From the NCBI GenBank assembly GCA_036244855.1, contig BQKZ01000503.1, forward strand, positions 17,305-81,304: a stretch of 64,000 nt of DNA, given 5' to 3'. The stretch is from Temnopleurus reevesii. Taxonomy: Eukaryota; Echinodermata; Echinoidea; Temnopleuroida; Temnopleuridae. A model generated the notes under the pieces. It made no database searches. It saw nothing but the letters and a program-made list of their open reading frames with translations, and was not told the origin of the DNA. Below are positions 1 through 10,505 of this stretch, piece by piece; the first letter of the stretch is position 1, and every line of letters starts with the position of its first letter. The position numbers were made by a program, and so were the translations under genes.

Positions 1-15
1 GGGGGGGGGGGGGGG
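1..15. repeat. Poly-G run at window edge
   Basis: Fifteen consecutive G open the window. Similar G or C runs recur at 21988, 22101, 25716, 32756, 35300, 42735, 46538, 50882 and 52871, several next to single-N positions. They may be real homopolymers or places where assembly is poor. Confidence 0.9.
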
Positions 16-615
16 AATGAGACAGGGGAATAAAATTCTGAAAATAAAATAAAAACATTTACTGATAAGTAGCATACATCAAATAAATTTCCTTGAACAT
101 TCCATGATAATTAAAAGGTGTTTAGCTTTCAATATATCTACCGGGAACCTTCATTACAAGCTATGCTTTCTTCGTTTCCACCACAATGCAGCCTTATTAA
201 ATCGATGTCCTCATTTTGTCTATTAATTTCATAATGTTGTACATTTCTATATTCTTCTGCATGAAAAGTGAGTTGAATTGCATTGTATCAAATCAAATTT
301 TGTCAATAATTTGCTGTTATTTGTGGAAATGGAATGAAATCAAAATGAAAATCAAAATGAAATGAAATATCGCATTTCTAAAACTTATCGATTCTCATGA
401 AAAATCAAAAGACGTCTTCTACGGAGACTAGTTCGGTGGGTGAGTATCACTCTCAAATGGTGGATGCTGGCGACCCTGGCAAAAAAACCACAGCAACAAA
501 AGAGCAAAAAAAAAAAGAATAACAAAAACACCTCTTTTCATATACGTAAACTGACACCACAAAGAAAGAGTAATACCTGGAAAGCGCGACTTTTATCATT
601 TTCAATTCGTTGTAA
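16..615. other. No gene recognised; AT-rich DNA
   Basis: The stretch is AT-rich with A-runs. A 33-bp sequence at 451-483 recurs inside the neighbouring MITE-A copy at 763-795. An ATG at 397 followed by 14 codons and a GTGAGT at 440 could be imagined as a first exon, but nothing else supports it. Confidence 0.6.
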
Positions 616-935
616 AAGCCAACTCACATCTTTGCGTTTTTAGCCTGCGTCGGCCTGGCGTTTTTCAAAATAAAAAACGCTACCTTGACACACAAATACG
701 AGGGTCATAAGGTGGACCGACGTTCGACGCCTCTTGAGCGCAAGCTGAACGTAAGTTCACAGTCTCAAATGGTGGATGCTGGCAACCCTGGCAAAATGGA
801 CCGACGCCTCTTGAGCGCAAGCTGAACGTAAGTACACAGTCAGGTCAGCGTATGTTGTGCGTCCAGGGAGCGTTTTCAATGAGCAAAAACGCTCGGCCGA
901 CGCACCCCAAAAACGCAAAGGTGTGAGTCAGCCTT
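616..935. mobile_element. MITE-A copy 1 (with internal duplication)
   Basis: This is one of about fifteen copies of a foldback element whose ends read approximately AAGGCCGACTCACACCTTTG and its reverse complement. The two halves pair along nearly the whole length. This copy is about 70 bp longer than the usual 250 bp because the block with GACCGACG, CCTCTTGAGCGCAAGCTGAACG occurs twice (714-762 and 797-840). The two blocks are separated by 33 bp that also occur at 451-483. It encodes no protein and is a non-autonomous DNA-transposon-like element by structure. Confidence 0.8.
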
Positions 936-1002
936 CATACACAGCTACCTTATACATGTTATACCTTCGCAGTCAGTTGCAATACAGGCCTTTCACGTTC
1001 TT

Positions 1003-1610
1003 TTAAAGGGGAACCAATCCCTGAAATTATCGTGCTCTCATTGAATGAAGAAAAATCAGATGAACAAACTCGGACAATTTGACCAAAATCGGACAACCCC
1101 ATCAAGTTATGGATTTTCAAAGTCATAGAGATTTGACGATCCCTACCGCTGGTGGGGATTCGTGCGATTGGCAAATTCGACGGAATCTGTGACGTCATAT
1201 CGGACAACTCCTCATTCAAGTTTGTATACAAACTTTCACATTTTCTCCATTTTTCGGAAAAGTCAACAAAATGCCAATTTAAGGTTGGGATTTATTTATT
1301 TATCGATTCTGCATAATTATTTTGAAAAGAATCATTATACAACCTTACTCTAAATCTTATATTAATCCATTTTTGAAAATGTATGTACAAAGTGAATGAG
1401 GAGTTGTCTGACATGACGTCACAGATTCCGTCGGTGTTGCCGATCGCAAGGATCCTCATGAGCTGCAGTGACCGTCAAATCTCTGTGCATTTAAAAATGC
1501 GTAACTTTTAAATGGGTTGTCCGATTTTGCTCAAATCTTCACAGTTCATTCATCTGTGTTTTCTTCATTCAATGAGAGCACGTTAATTCCCGGGGTGGGC
1601 TCCCCTTTAA
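1003..1610. mobile_element. MITE-E copy 1, TTAA-flanked 600-bp palindrome
   Basis: A 600-bp inverted repeat begins TTAAAGGGGA and ends TCCCCTTTAA. Both halves carry matching blocks: the TGACGTCA-like TGTGACGTCAT (about 1189) against ATGACGTCACA (about 1413), and CTCCTCATTCA (about 1207) against AGTGAATGAGGAG (about 1391). The TTAA at each end fits a TTAA target duplication, as in the piggyBac and Kolobok superfamilies. No transposase frame is present. Related copies lie at 8128, 36547 and 56026. The open frames at 959-1231 and 1162-1353 fall in this element and are not genes. Confidence 0.8.
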
Positions 1611-2566
1611 CAGAGCGCAACTCTGTCCTTTGACCTACTACTTTGATGGACGTGGAGCCTCTATGATGACCAGAATCTCGAACAGGTCCATTTGACTTGA
1701 TGAGAAGAGAAAGCCTTTCTCTTATTCTTCAACAGACATATGAGCGTGCGTTCTAGAAAATATAAATCAGAGACGAGTTTTAAAGTTCATCCATTCATTA
1801 CTGAGCTATGACTATCAAGATACCACTAGCACATCTTGTACCAAAGAGTAAAAACGATAAGATATATCTTTACATTGAAAGACAGTTTTCTAGAGAAAAA
1901 AAAGCCCCTAGAATCGCCTGTCACGCTTTAAAAAAAATTTAGGCTCCGCTACTCCTTTGCGTCTGCAGCCAAAGTCTGCCCATCCTTCGAAAAATTTAAA
2001 ACACGCTTTGTCAACGCAAAAATGAGGAGGAAAGACGCTTTGCTGACGTTGGAGACATTTGGCTGGCACTCGATGTATGCACGCGGTTGAGTCAGTTAAC
2101 CGTCGTTTCTTCAAATTTGGGCTTTCAGGGAGCGTCTTTCAAATGTTGGAAGCGCTTGGAAGATATTGGCTATAAACACATTGATGTGACGGACCCTTTA
2201 GCTACATACACGAGATGTATTTGTTTTACAAACTATGAAACACTAACATCGTAGTCATACATTATTGTAAATAATAAAAAAGAATAAATCGAAGTGGTTC
2301 ATAAGCACAAATAACCTGTCTGGCTAACGTTAGCATGTACGTTGGTCAAGCGCAAGCTGTACGAATTCCTTATTATCCTGATTATAGTAAAATGTGTCCC
2401 CTGAAAATTTCTATGTAAATAGAGGGACAATTTAATTTACTACGATAAACATTGGGACTGTCGAGGGTGCTTGTTCAAATCAGGGCTTTAAGTTTGTTCT
2501 TGGTGCTAGAAATCAGAATCCGTGAGCTGCATTTTGAACGAAGAGCGCTTTTCTCCCATCGGAGCT
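1611..2566. other. No gene recognised; possible decayed MITE-A
   Basis: The DNA is mostly unique. Between about 1955 and 2165, fragments resembling the MITE-A arms can be followed (CTTTGCGTCTGC near 1956 and AGGGAGCGTCTTTCAAAT near 2128). This suggests a very old copy in an otherwise featureless stretch. Confidence 0.4.
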
Positions 2567-2819
2567 AAAGGCCGACTCACACCTTTGCGTTGTAACCTGC
2601 GTCGGCTCAGCATCATTGACAACTAAAATACTTCCTGGACGTATAAAGACGCAGGTCATACGGTGGACCGACGTTCGGAGTACACTCCTTGATCACAAGC
2701 TAAACGTCGGTCCACTGTCTGATCAGCGAATACGCTACTGTGCGTTTAGGGAGCGTTTTAAAAATTGTCAAAATCGCTTGGCTAACGCAGTCTTAAAACG
2801 CCAAGGTGTGAGTCGACTT
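2567..2819. mobile_element. MITE-A copy 2
   Basis: This is a full-length palindromic copy starting AAAGGCCGACTCACACC and ending GGTGTGAGTCGACTT. The inner stem has GGTGGACCGACGTTCGG paired with the reverse complement around 2690-2720. The 75-codon frame across it is a by-product. Confidence 0.85.
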
Positions 2820-3808
2820 GAGTCAGAGCGACTCCAAAAGTGATTGGAGGCGGCAAGAGTCATTCATGCCTATAAATAGCTGCCTCACTCCATCATCCAT
2901 TCGAAAGGAGAACAGTGTGATGGACAATGACGGAGAGTCTCTTAAGAAGGATGACTGATTAGCAGTATTAGAGTGTTTTCTACCTTTCGCTTTAATTGAT
3001 TGACCGTGACGCCGAGTTTTATAGCTCGGTATCTTTAACCATACCTCAAAACAAGCATGTGGGACACCATCCCTTTTCAACTCGCCTTCCACTATTTTGC
3101 CCATAATTTTAAAATGTTTCACCCTCTTTTGGGAGAGAAATATTTTATGACGAAGCCCCAATTGTTGTCATTCCTTAAAATTGATGAATAAATGTTGGCG
3201 CCTCAGGATCATTCTTCTAAACATTGGTGTTCTACATGTCTCGGGGCGTTTGAAATCAATGATAACTCGAGCAGTCCGCGTGAGCGAAATGAGGAACGAT
3301 GCGGGGGTGGGGTGGAGGTGTGGGTGGGGGTTAGCAGCTGCTGAAAATAAGGAAATATACCTTCCAAAAGTTGATTCATCATCCCTACCCGTCAGCCTAT
3401 TTTGTTTGGTGACATTGAGATTCATTATGTATGGAGCACGACACATACAAACAAAATACAAAGAAAAAAATAACACAAACATGGCCAATTCAGTGTACAT
3501 AAATCTGGGCATCAACAGAAAAGAAACTTATAATTACCATCATCAACTAAATAAATTGATTCTAATGACGCAATAATGAGACTAAAATATTGCAATCAAT
3601 ATTTTTGTTGCTCTCACACTTGTCTTGTGTTGCCCAACTGAGTCCTTTCTACATTCATACCCTGACTTTTTTTTAAATTCTACACAAAGATAACAAAAAA
3701 ACTTCTCTTAAGGAACTCATAAACCAATGCAAAGTTTAATCAGGTTTCAACCATTTACCTTTTTCTTAAATATTCTCCCTTCGTCTCACTGTCGCTTGTC
3801 ATGCTTGT
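2820..3808. other. No gene recognised; open on both strands near 3168-3576
   Basis: A G-rich stretch (GGGGTGGGGTGGAGGTGTGG) lies near 3302-3330. Frames of 115 and 131 codons on opposite strands overlap between 3168 and 3576. Neither shows a recognisable motif and the composition does not favour one strand, so I do not call a gene. Confidence 0.5.
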
Positions 3809-4060
3809 AAAGCCCGACTCACACTTTTGAATTTTAGCTTGCATCTGCCAAGCGTTCTTGAAAGTTAAAACGCTCCCCGAGCGCACAGTATACGCTGATC
3901 AGACAGTGGACTGATGTTCTGCTTGCGCTCAAGGCGCCTACGCCGAACGTCAGCCCGTCGTATGACTTGAGTCTTTGTGCGTCCGGGGAGCGTTTTTTTT
4001 TTAAATTTTCAACAACGCTTGGCCGACGCATGCTAAAAAAGCAAAGGTGTGAGTCGGTTT
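3809..4060. mobile_element. MITE-A copy 3
   Basis: The left end AAGCCCGACTCACACTTTTG and right end CAAAGGTGTGAGTCGG bracket a 250-bp palindrome. Its inner segments match the other copies (GGACTGATGTTCTGCTTGCG and CGTACGCCGAACGTCAG-like). Confidence 0.85.
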
Positions 4061-4535
4061 GTAAAGTAAATCTTTACTCAATCGATTCCAGGATTCTGTC
4101 TAAATGTGTTTTGTCTCCAAGAAAAGCTTTTCTTTCTTTATTTTATCACCATCGATCAGTGTCGATTGTTAGTGATATCTTATAACCTAATAAAATCGAA
4201 AAGTGAATCTGATTACACAACTTATTGCAGATTCTTCGATGGTTCGTGCATTTTATAAAGATAACAGCTGTCGTCTGCCAGTATCCAATATAAACCAAAT
4301 TTTTGTTTGTCTCACAAAATTGTTTTCGGAGCAAAATGCTATCGATTTATCATGTAAAATTTAGTTATTATATTATTTTCATTCGAAAGTCTATGTTTTA
4401 TGTACAGCTACTTTTTGGATTCCTCTACTCTGGTACAAAAGGTTTACATTTTAAAATTAAAGGGGAAGTACATGTATTCAAGTACAAATATATTTTACCC
4501 ATTATTTGAGCAACATGCTGACTATGGGTTAGAAA
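4061..4535. other. No gene recognised
   Basis: AT-rich unique DNA. Short frames on both strands have no recognisable motif. Confidence 0.5.
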
Positions 4536-4882
4536 AAATAGCAGTGCAGCTATTATGCGCATAAGCCTTTTCACGGAATAAATTCCCACCAGGTACCCCT
4601 TTATCTCACCTGGGTTGAGTGCAGCACAACGTGGATGAATTTCATGATGAAGGAAATTAACGCCATGAATGGGAATTGAGCATGCGACCCTCTGGGCCCC
4701 GTAACATAAAGGTTTGCAATTAATCGCTATTTGATTTTGCGATCAATTGCAAACTTTAGTACATGATTTGCCATAGACTTGCGATTGATATCAATCGCTA
4801 TCAGATTAGTGGTTAATCGCAAAGCTTTATGTTACCGGGCCCTGGTTGAAGGGCGACATCAGAACCACTACACCACGGCGCC
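4536..4882 (-). mobile_element. tRNA-headed SINE, interrupted by MITE-C
   Basis: Read on the minus strand, the element begins with a tRNA-like head (GGCGCCGTGGTGTAGTGGTT, holding an A-box-like motif). It continues through a body with GTGCTGCACTCAACCCAGGTGAG and ends near AAGGCTTATGCGC. Between the two halves of the head sits an independent 150-bp element at 4694-4843, so the SINE is older than that insertion. Pol III promoter boxes in the head are what is expected for transcription of this class. Confidence 0.75.
4694..4843. mobile_element. MITE-C copy 1, nested in a SINE
   Basis: A 150-bp inverted repeat with ends GGGCCCCGTAACATAAAG and CTTTATGTTACCGGGCCC. Inner blocks such as TTGCGATTGATATCAATCGC are themselves palindromic. 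It interrupts the SINE between CGACCCTCT and GGTTGAAGG, so the pre-insertion sequence is known from other SINE copies. Any target duplication is only about 3-4 bp. Confidence 0.8.
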
Positions 4883-5623
4883 ACCAGTAATCTTATTTCA
4901 TAATCAAAATAACACAATCGATGCGGTAGATTTCAACTGGCAATGACCTGTTTTGGTAAAAAAATGTTGTTTAATCATTATAAAGAAGGAACGTTCTCAC
5001 ATTTATGTATTCCTATATAGATCAAATATTGGGGGCAGTACCAATGAATCCGTTGTTATAGGTATATATTGCAAGATAAGTTTGTGAGGGCAGGGTGCAG
5101 GGTGCAGGTATATAGCGTTTGGATGGAGAGTGATTGATGCACATTTTCAATCTCCCCCCCCTTTTACCATTTAGTTTTTTCTTCACTCTTTGAAAATTTG
5201 GAGTAAGGGTGTAACCATGTATTCGTGTATACCATTCCTATATGCACAGTGTACTTTAGTCACATCAACTTGGGACACCCAGTTAACCCAGTAAGAAGAC
5301 GGATGTGATACCTTTCGACCCAAATACTTCTTCATCTAAAAAGGGGATTTCGGTTGGTTTTTCTAGAGCTTAGCTTAAGAAAGTGTAATACGAGGATAAA
5401 TTAAAGGCAAGAATTCGTACAGGAGGTATTGGTTTGAATTTCCCTTTCTAAAAGATAAAACTAGGGTATCCTTATTACTGGGTTTACCTTTCTGCTTATA
5501 CGGGTTTAGTGATGTTAGATCGATAGAAGAATAGAATGAAGAAAGAAGACGGAGGAAAAGACATACACTCTGAAAAGGTCCAGGAACATTCTGTTCACAA
5601 GTGGAATTTTGTAATTCGGCCAT
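4883..5623. other. No gene recognised
   Basis: Unique AT-rich DNA with a tandem GCAGGGTGCAGGGTGCAGG near 5090-5107. The open frame 5375-5710 on the minus strand runs into MITE-A and is not supported as coding. Confidence 0.5.
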
Positions 5624-5929
5624 AAAGGCCGACTCACACCTTTGCAACTTTAGCCTGCGTCGGCCCAGCAATTTGAAAGAAAAAGCGCTCCCGGGACGCA
5701 CAGCATACACGGATCAGACAGTTGAATGACGTTCGGCTTGCGCTTAAGGAGCATACATCGAACGTCAGTCCACAGAACGACCCGCGTCTTTATATATATA
5801 TATATATATATATATAATTCAATATTTATAAAGCGCATAATAAAACATAGGAATTCTCTATGCGCGTTTCAGTTTCAAAATTCGCTGGGCCGACGCAGGC
5901 TAAAATCACAATGAATTGACTCGGCCTTT
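5624..5929. mobile_element. MITE-A copy 4 with internal TA microsatellite
   Basis: The left end AAAGGCCGACTCACACC and right end TTGACTCGGCCTTT define the copy. Between 5790 and 5816 a (TA)n run, followed by about 50 bp of unrelated DNA, replaces part of the right arm. The flanks AATTCGGCCAT and AATTGGACGTAT are similar and might be a decayed target duplication, but this is weak. Confidence 0.8.
5790..5816. repeat. (TA)n microsatellite
   Basis: About 13 TA units lie inside MITE-A copy 4. Confidence 0.95.
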
Positions 5930-7640
5930 AATTGGACGTATCGCAACCCAACTTTTTTAATACGTCCCTCAGATAGCCATAGCCCCATCATTTCATGACA
6001 AGGGTCTCTTATCGTCAGCCAACCAATCACACTCCTTATTTGTTTATTTATTCATTTGTTTATATATTAATTTATCTATTCATTTATCTATATGCATTAC
6101 TTCAGCAGTGATTGAACCGTTATTGTCCATAGAGGCCATATAACAATAATATAAACCATTTCAATCTTGGAAATTTCTACTGAACACAACATAATGATAC
6201 AAAATAAAGGACAGTCAGAGTTTAACTTATTATTTCGAAAATTAGACTTTGAAAATGAATTATCAGACGGTTAGCTTTTTACGTAATTAGGGAGGTTATT
6301 TCATTGATATGATGCTTGAAATGACAAACTTTGTTTTCCATTTTGAATTTTTATCTGAAGCAACACTAATTATCAAGCTTAAAGTTTTGATCGAATTTTT
6401 ATCTGGAGTAAGATAACTCCTTGATTTAATGTCCTTGTAATTATCCTGCTGACAAAGAACTTAAGAAGACGTTTATATAATGAAGAATATCATTTTCTGT
6501 ATAGAGAATGTTTCCAATTGTTAATACACATCAGTTGACGTAAATCGTTCAGTAGCGTCATGATTGAGTAAGAGTGTCGCGACAGTGTTGATTTGACATT
6601 TTCTCTCTATGCTATTTATATGTACTGTGCCATTTGTTTTGTATTTCTTGTGTGCGAATGACTCTCGAGAATGTTATTTCTCTTAAAGGGGTATTTTCCC
6701 CAAGACATTGATGAATTATCAGTAAATTGTGAGAAACAAGAGTGATTGAACTGTGAAAAAAATAGCTGAAATCAGACATTAATATCTAGGGGACAATTAC
6801 CCTTTCAGTAAACAAAAATAATGATCAATTAGGGGTTGGGGGAAAGAACGCAGTGTTTTTGTTAAATATCGGCGGCACTCAAACGCATGGACTAGCTATT
6901 CAATCAATAAAACATATGATATTGACCCCTGTGAAACCTTTTTTTTTCCAGCGAGATCCAAATCATACCTCTTTGGACATTTCAAAATCGTGCTGTCAAT
7001 TCATTGTATTGTTAACGAATGACGTCAAAAAAACTCTTCAAGGATAATATCTCGTTCTATTGATCACAGAACCGCATCAAGATGCCAAAACATCCCCCCA
7101 AAAAGGAATCGTAATATTGATTGAATAGTAATCGTGGTGTTTGTTATTGCTCAAGTTTGCATTTTCGAAGAAAATCATTATCACCAGATGATCATGATTA
7201 TATATAGGCCTAGTTTTGAGAAAAAAATATTCCAGTCACAGAACTTAATATGCCATCACGTGCAAAGGTGATGGATCGGCGTTCTTATTGTGACGTCATG
7301 ACATTTCAATTTAGACATGTGAGACATATCATCTACACACCTAGGAATAAAGGTACAACTTTTCACCTTTAAATGTGCAAACTATTGCACCACTGCACTC
7401 TTTGGTGCAATATTGCATCGTATCTGTGAAAAATTGAACCCATAACAGTATGACTTTACATTGCGCAAGGTGCTTAGAGAATGTGGGATTATTTGGTTCT
7501 ACTTTCGCGCGTATTTAAAAGGTATTAAACGATGACTTCATAGAATATTAAAATGCCCACCTGAAGTTTTCAAAGAGTATAATGTTGCACTTTTTGTAGC
7601 ACCCTTTTGTACCGTTATTTTGCTGAACATATACATGTTA
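5930..7640. other. No gene recognised; one candidate acceptor site
   Basis: Unique AT-rich DNA with a TTTATTTATTCATTTG-type simple stretch at 6041-6092. At 6952 a pyrimidine tract ends in CCAG and is followed by a 31-codon open frame to a stop at 7047 (RDPNHTSLDISKSCCQFIVL at its start). This is compatible with a terminal exon but equally with chance. Motifs of the GGTGCAATATTGCA kind at 7370-7430 resemble the repeat described at 30525 and 60915. Confidence 0.4.
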
Positions 7641-8127
7641 AGAGAGTCGCGGTTCGGTCCCCAACCTCCAACAAAAAAATTATCCACATTGTGCCGCACT
7701 TAATCCAGGTGAGATGAATTTGATTTGATTTGCTTTGATACATTTATTACAACACGTTTAAAATCCCAGTTCAGCACATGCTGTTTTTCAATGGAGCCGT
7801 GAAGGGGATGTGTAATTGGCAGGAACTTATTCCTGAAAAGCTTATGCGCCTAATACCTGCACTGCTAAAGCCAGTGTAATGATGATGTAATTGTAGAGCG
7901 CTTAGGGGCTTCTCATGAACATGGTGAAGAGGTAATATAAAAGCCGTTCATCAAAAGGATGCAATATAGCACATTGTCGAGTTTTGCAATTCTCGAAGCA
8001 CCTTTTGGGAAATCTATGGGACAATTTTACATTTCTTGAGGCAATATTGAACCTGTTGTCCACAAACAATGCACAATTGTGTACTTTTCAGAGTGCCCAT
8101 TGTTTTTACATCGTTGTTGCACTTGCT
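7641..8127 (+). mobile_element. SINE body and tail, first copy of duplicated segment
   Basis: GCGGTTCGGTCCCC (decayed B box) is followed by the SINE body CCACATTGTGCCGCACTTAATCCAGGTGAG. After an inserted 90-bp piece with TTTGATTTGATTTG, the tail contains GCTTATGCGCCTAATACCTG. The segment from 7708 on recurs at 8695-9101 with scattered substitutions and a 35-bp indel. Confidence 0.6.
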
Positions 8128-8693
8128 TTAAAGGGGAATTACACCCAGACAATAATGTATAGTCAGTAAATAAAGAAAAATCCGATTAACAATCTGTGAA
8201 AATTTGAGCAAAATTGGATAATCCGTTCAAAAATTATGAATTTTCAAAGTTATCATTTCCACCTATGCTGGGCATCCTTGAATTGGCAACGTATAGCCAA
8301 TTAGCATAATCTGTGATGTCATACATGGAGAACTCCTCATTCACTTTGTATATAAATTTATTGAAAATGGATCAATATCATATTTCAAATGAGGAATCAT
8401 CGCCGTTCTTTCTGGAATGCTTGCAGAATTGATGTGGCTGTAATATATCTAACCGATAAAACAAAATTCTGTTTACTTTTCTGGAAAAAGAGGAAAATGT
8501 GATATTTTGTGTACAAAGTGAATGGAGAGTTCTCCATGTTGGCAGCCATTTTGTACATGTACGTTTGCCAATTTAAGGAGTTCATGAGGGGTGTAAATCA
8601 AAACTTTGAAAATTCATAACTTTTGAATGGATTATCCGATTTTGCTCAAATTTTCACAGTTTGTTCATCTTATTTTCTTCATTTAATGATAAC
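8128..8693. mobile_element. MITE-E copy 2, cut at N
   Basis: The element begins TTAAAGGGGAATTACACCC and runs as a 560-bp inverted repeat. The right half (AGTGAATGGAGAGTTCTCC and TTATCCGATTTTGCTCAAAT) mirrors the left. The final few tens of bases are missing because the sequence stops at an N at 8694. The matching position in the second segment copy (about 9098) reads CTTTAACCTCTAG without the element, which is an empty TTAA site. Confidence 0.8.
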
Positions 8694-8694
8694 N
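8694..8694. other. Single N, probable assembly join
   Basis: The sequence on the right restarts with a segment already seen 0.98 kb earlier (7711 onward). See the findings. Confidence 0.8.
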
Positions 8695-9101
8695 GAGATG
8701 AATTTGATTTGATTTAATTTGATACATTTATTTCAACACGGTTAAAAACGCAGTTCAGCACATGCTGTTTTTCAATGGGGCCGTGCAGTGGATGGGTACC
8801 TAATTGGCAGAAATTTACCCCTGAAAAAGCTTATGCGCCTAATAGCTGCACTGCTAAAGCCAGGATAATAATGATGTAATTGTAGAGCGCTTAGGGGCTT
8901 CTCATGAACCTGGTGAAGAGGTAATATAAAAGCCGTTCATCAAAAGGGTACAATACTGCACATTGTCGAGTTTTGCTCTGAAATTTATGGGGCAATTTTA
9001 CATTTCTCAGGGTAAAATTGAACCCGTTGTCCACAAATATGGTACAATTTTGTACTTTTCAGAGTGCTCAATGTTTTTGCATCGTTGTTGCACTTGCTTT
9101 A
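8695..9101 (+). repeat. Second copy of the 7.7-kb segment
   Basis: GAGATGAATTTGATTTGATT through GTTGTTGCACTTGCTTTAA matches 7711-8131 at most positions. It includes the SINE-tail words GCTTATGCGCCTAATA and GAGCGCTTAGGGGCTTCTC. It ends at TTAA with no MITE-E inserted. Confidence 0.85.
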
Positions 9102-9486
9102 ACCTCTAGAAACTAGTATCCATCACAGGGGGTAACTCTTCTACCCAACGCGGTCTCTGTGTATCCGTGCCTATATGATGATACATGTAATTATAGTGAT
9201 CGCTTGGTTCAAAGTCAAGCGCTTGCCCGATTTGGACACACTGCCATGAATCAAATAAGTAGTTTGAAATGCATCAAACAAAGATTTAAATTTTGTCATG
9301 CACTATTTGCTCAATACAAACAAAAGGTACAGTTTTGCAACCTCTTTCCGATCACAATAGTACCGTTCTTCGGAGTGCTCAATGTCCTTTTTGTATAATA
9401 ATCACCCTGAATTTAGCTCCAAAGGTATAATGATGTACCTTTTAAGAGGATTTTGTATACCCTTTTTGATAATACGTGCATCCTGT
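9102..9486. other. No gene recognised
   Basis: A unique stretch with a 79-codon frame (9159-9398) that has no recognisable motif. Confidence 0.5.
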
Positions 9487-9896
9487 AGCGCACGTATCCA
9501 CTCTGCTTCGGAGTGCTAAAGGCGCTTTGTATTATTATTACCCTGACTTTAGCCCGGCAAGCATCAGCGCTCAATCATTGTTTCATTATTGTAATCAAAT
9601 CATTCATATTTTCTTTATTTTGTATAATTTGTTTGACATAACACAATGTATATGAAAAAAATGTAATCAGAAACAAAATGTTGGCTGTATATGTCGATGA
9701 CGTTCAAATGAATCAATTCCAAATTACATTTCAAGGAATGGATATTCGTGCTAGGTACCCATTAACTTCACCTGGGTTGAGTGCAGCACAATGCAGACGA
9801 ATTTCTTGCTGAAGAGAATTGACGCCATGGTGGGCTTCGCGCGAACCACGACCATGTGGTTGAAAGGCGAGAGCCAGAACCACTGCACATCGTCTT
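9487..9896 (-). mobile_element. tRNA-headed SINE with inserted 160-bp fragment
   Basis: The minus-strand SINE has its tail at 9487-9570 (GCGCACGTATCCACTCTGC, CCTGACTTTAGCCCGGC) and its body and head at 9735-9896 (GGGTTGAGTGCAGCACAATG, TTGAAAGGCGAGAGCC). The intervening 9570-9734 is not SINE. About 70 bp of it (9645-9715, with ATGTTGGCTGTATATGTCGA) recurs at 27266-27335. Confidence 0.7.
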
Positions 9897-10180
9897 ACCC
9901 CTTATTCATGAAGTGTAAGCTGACAAGTAAATCTACAAAAATAATTTGGACTAGACGATCAGTCATACACTTCATCCTCAATCCTTTAGGGTTTGCAGTG
10001 ATAACAAACTTTGTCATCTGTGACGAGAGCGCAAGTCAAGTGTTTGTGTTGGGCTTCGTAATGTCAAAACATTCGACGTAATGTCAACGGTGGAATCTTT
10101 GCACCTCCCGCAATCTCCGCCGCTTTAGTTCTCCATCCCTTTGCCGCCGTATTTATCTTGGTGGCTGTAATTGTTTTGGA
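9897..10180. other. No gene recognised
   Basis: Unique DNA. The 96-codon frame starting at 9791 begins inside the SINE and has no domain that I recognise. Confidence 0.5.
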
Positions 10181-10451
10181 AGTGTGAGTTTGTACACACG
10201 TACACGTATACACGCAATTAATTATGCGCACAATACACAACGCACCCACATACAGTGTACATACGCGAACAATGAGACATGCGCACCTAAACAAATGGAC
10301 ACACGTCATAGAGATCTAATATGTACAATTCATAAAAACTCTTTGACACACACAGATGTGCGCACACACAATATAAAGAGACACGCAAAACTAAACTTGC
10401 GCACACACATACATATACCAAAACCAAAGAGGTTAAACCTCTTTGACCAAA

Positions 10452-10494
<43 letters not shown>

Positions 10495-10505
10495 TACATC
10501 AAACA
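10181..10505. repeat. CA-rich microsatellite block
   Basis: ACAC- and CACATAC-type repeats run throughout, with a pure (CA)n at about 10454-10488. Inside the block, CAAAGAGGTTAAACCTCTTT (from 10425) is a 21-bp palindrome. The long frames reading THTHTH or VCVCVC on either strand are artefacts of the repeat. Confidence 0.9.

Noticed and set aside
397..445. First coding exon (ATG at 397, GTGAGT at 440)
   Set aside because: Only 14 codons, no promoter or next exon, and such combinations are expected by chance in 64 kb.
3168..3576. Gene on either strand (115 and 131 codons)
   Set aside because: The frames overlap on opposite strands, show no motif, and fall in AT-rich DNA with a G-rich patch that explains part of the openness.
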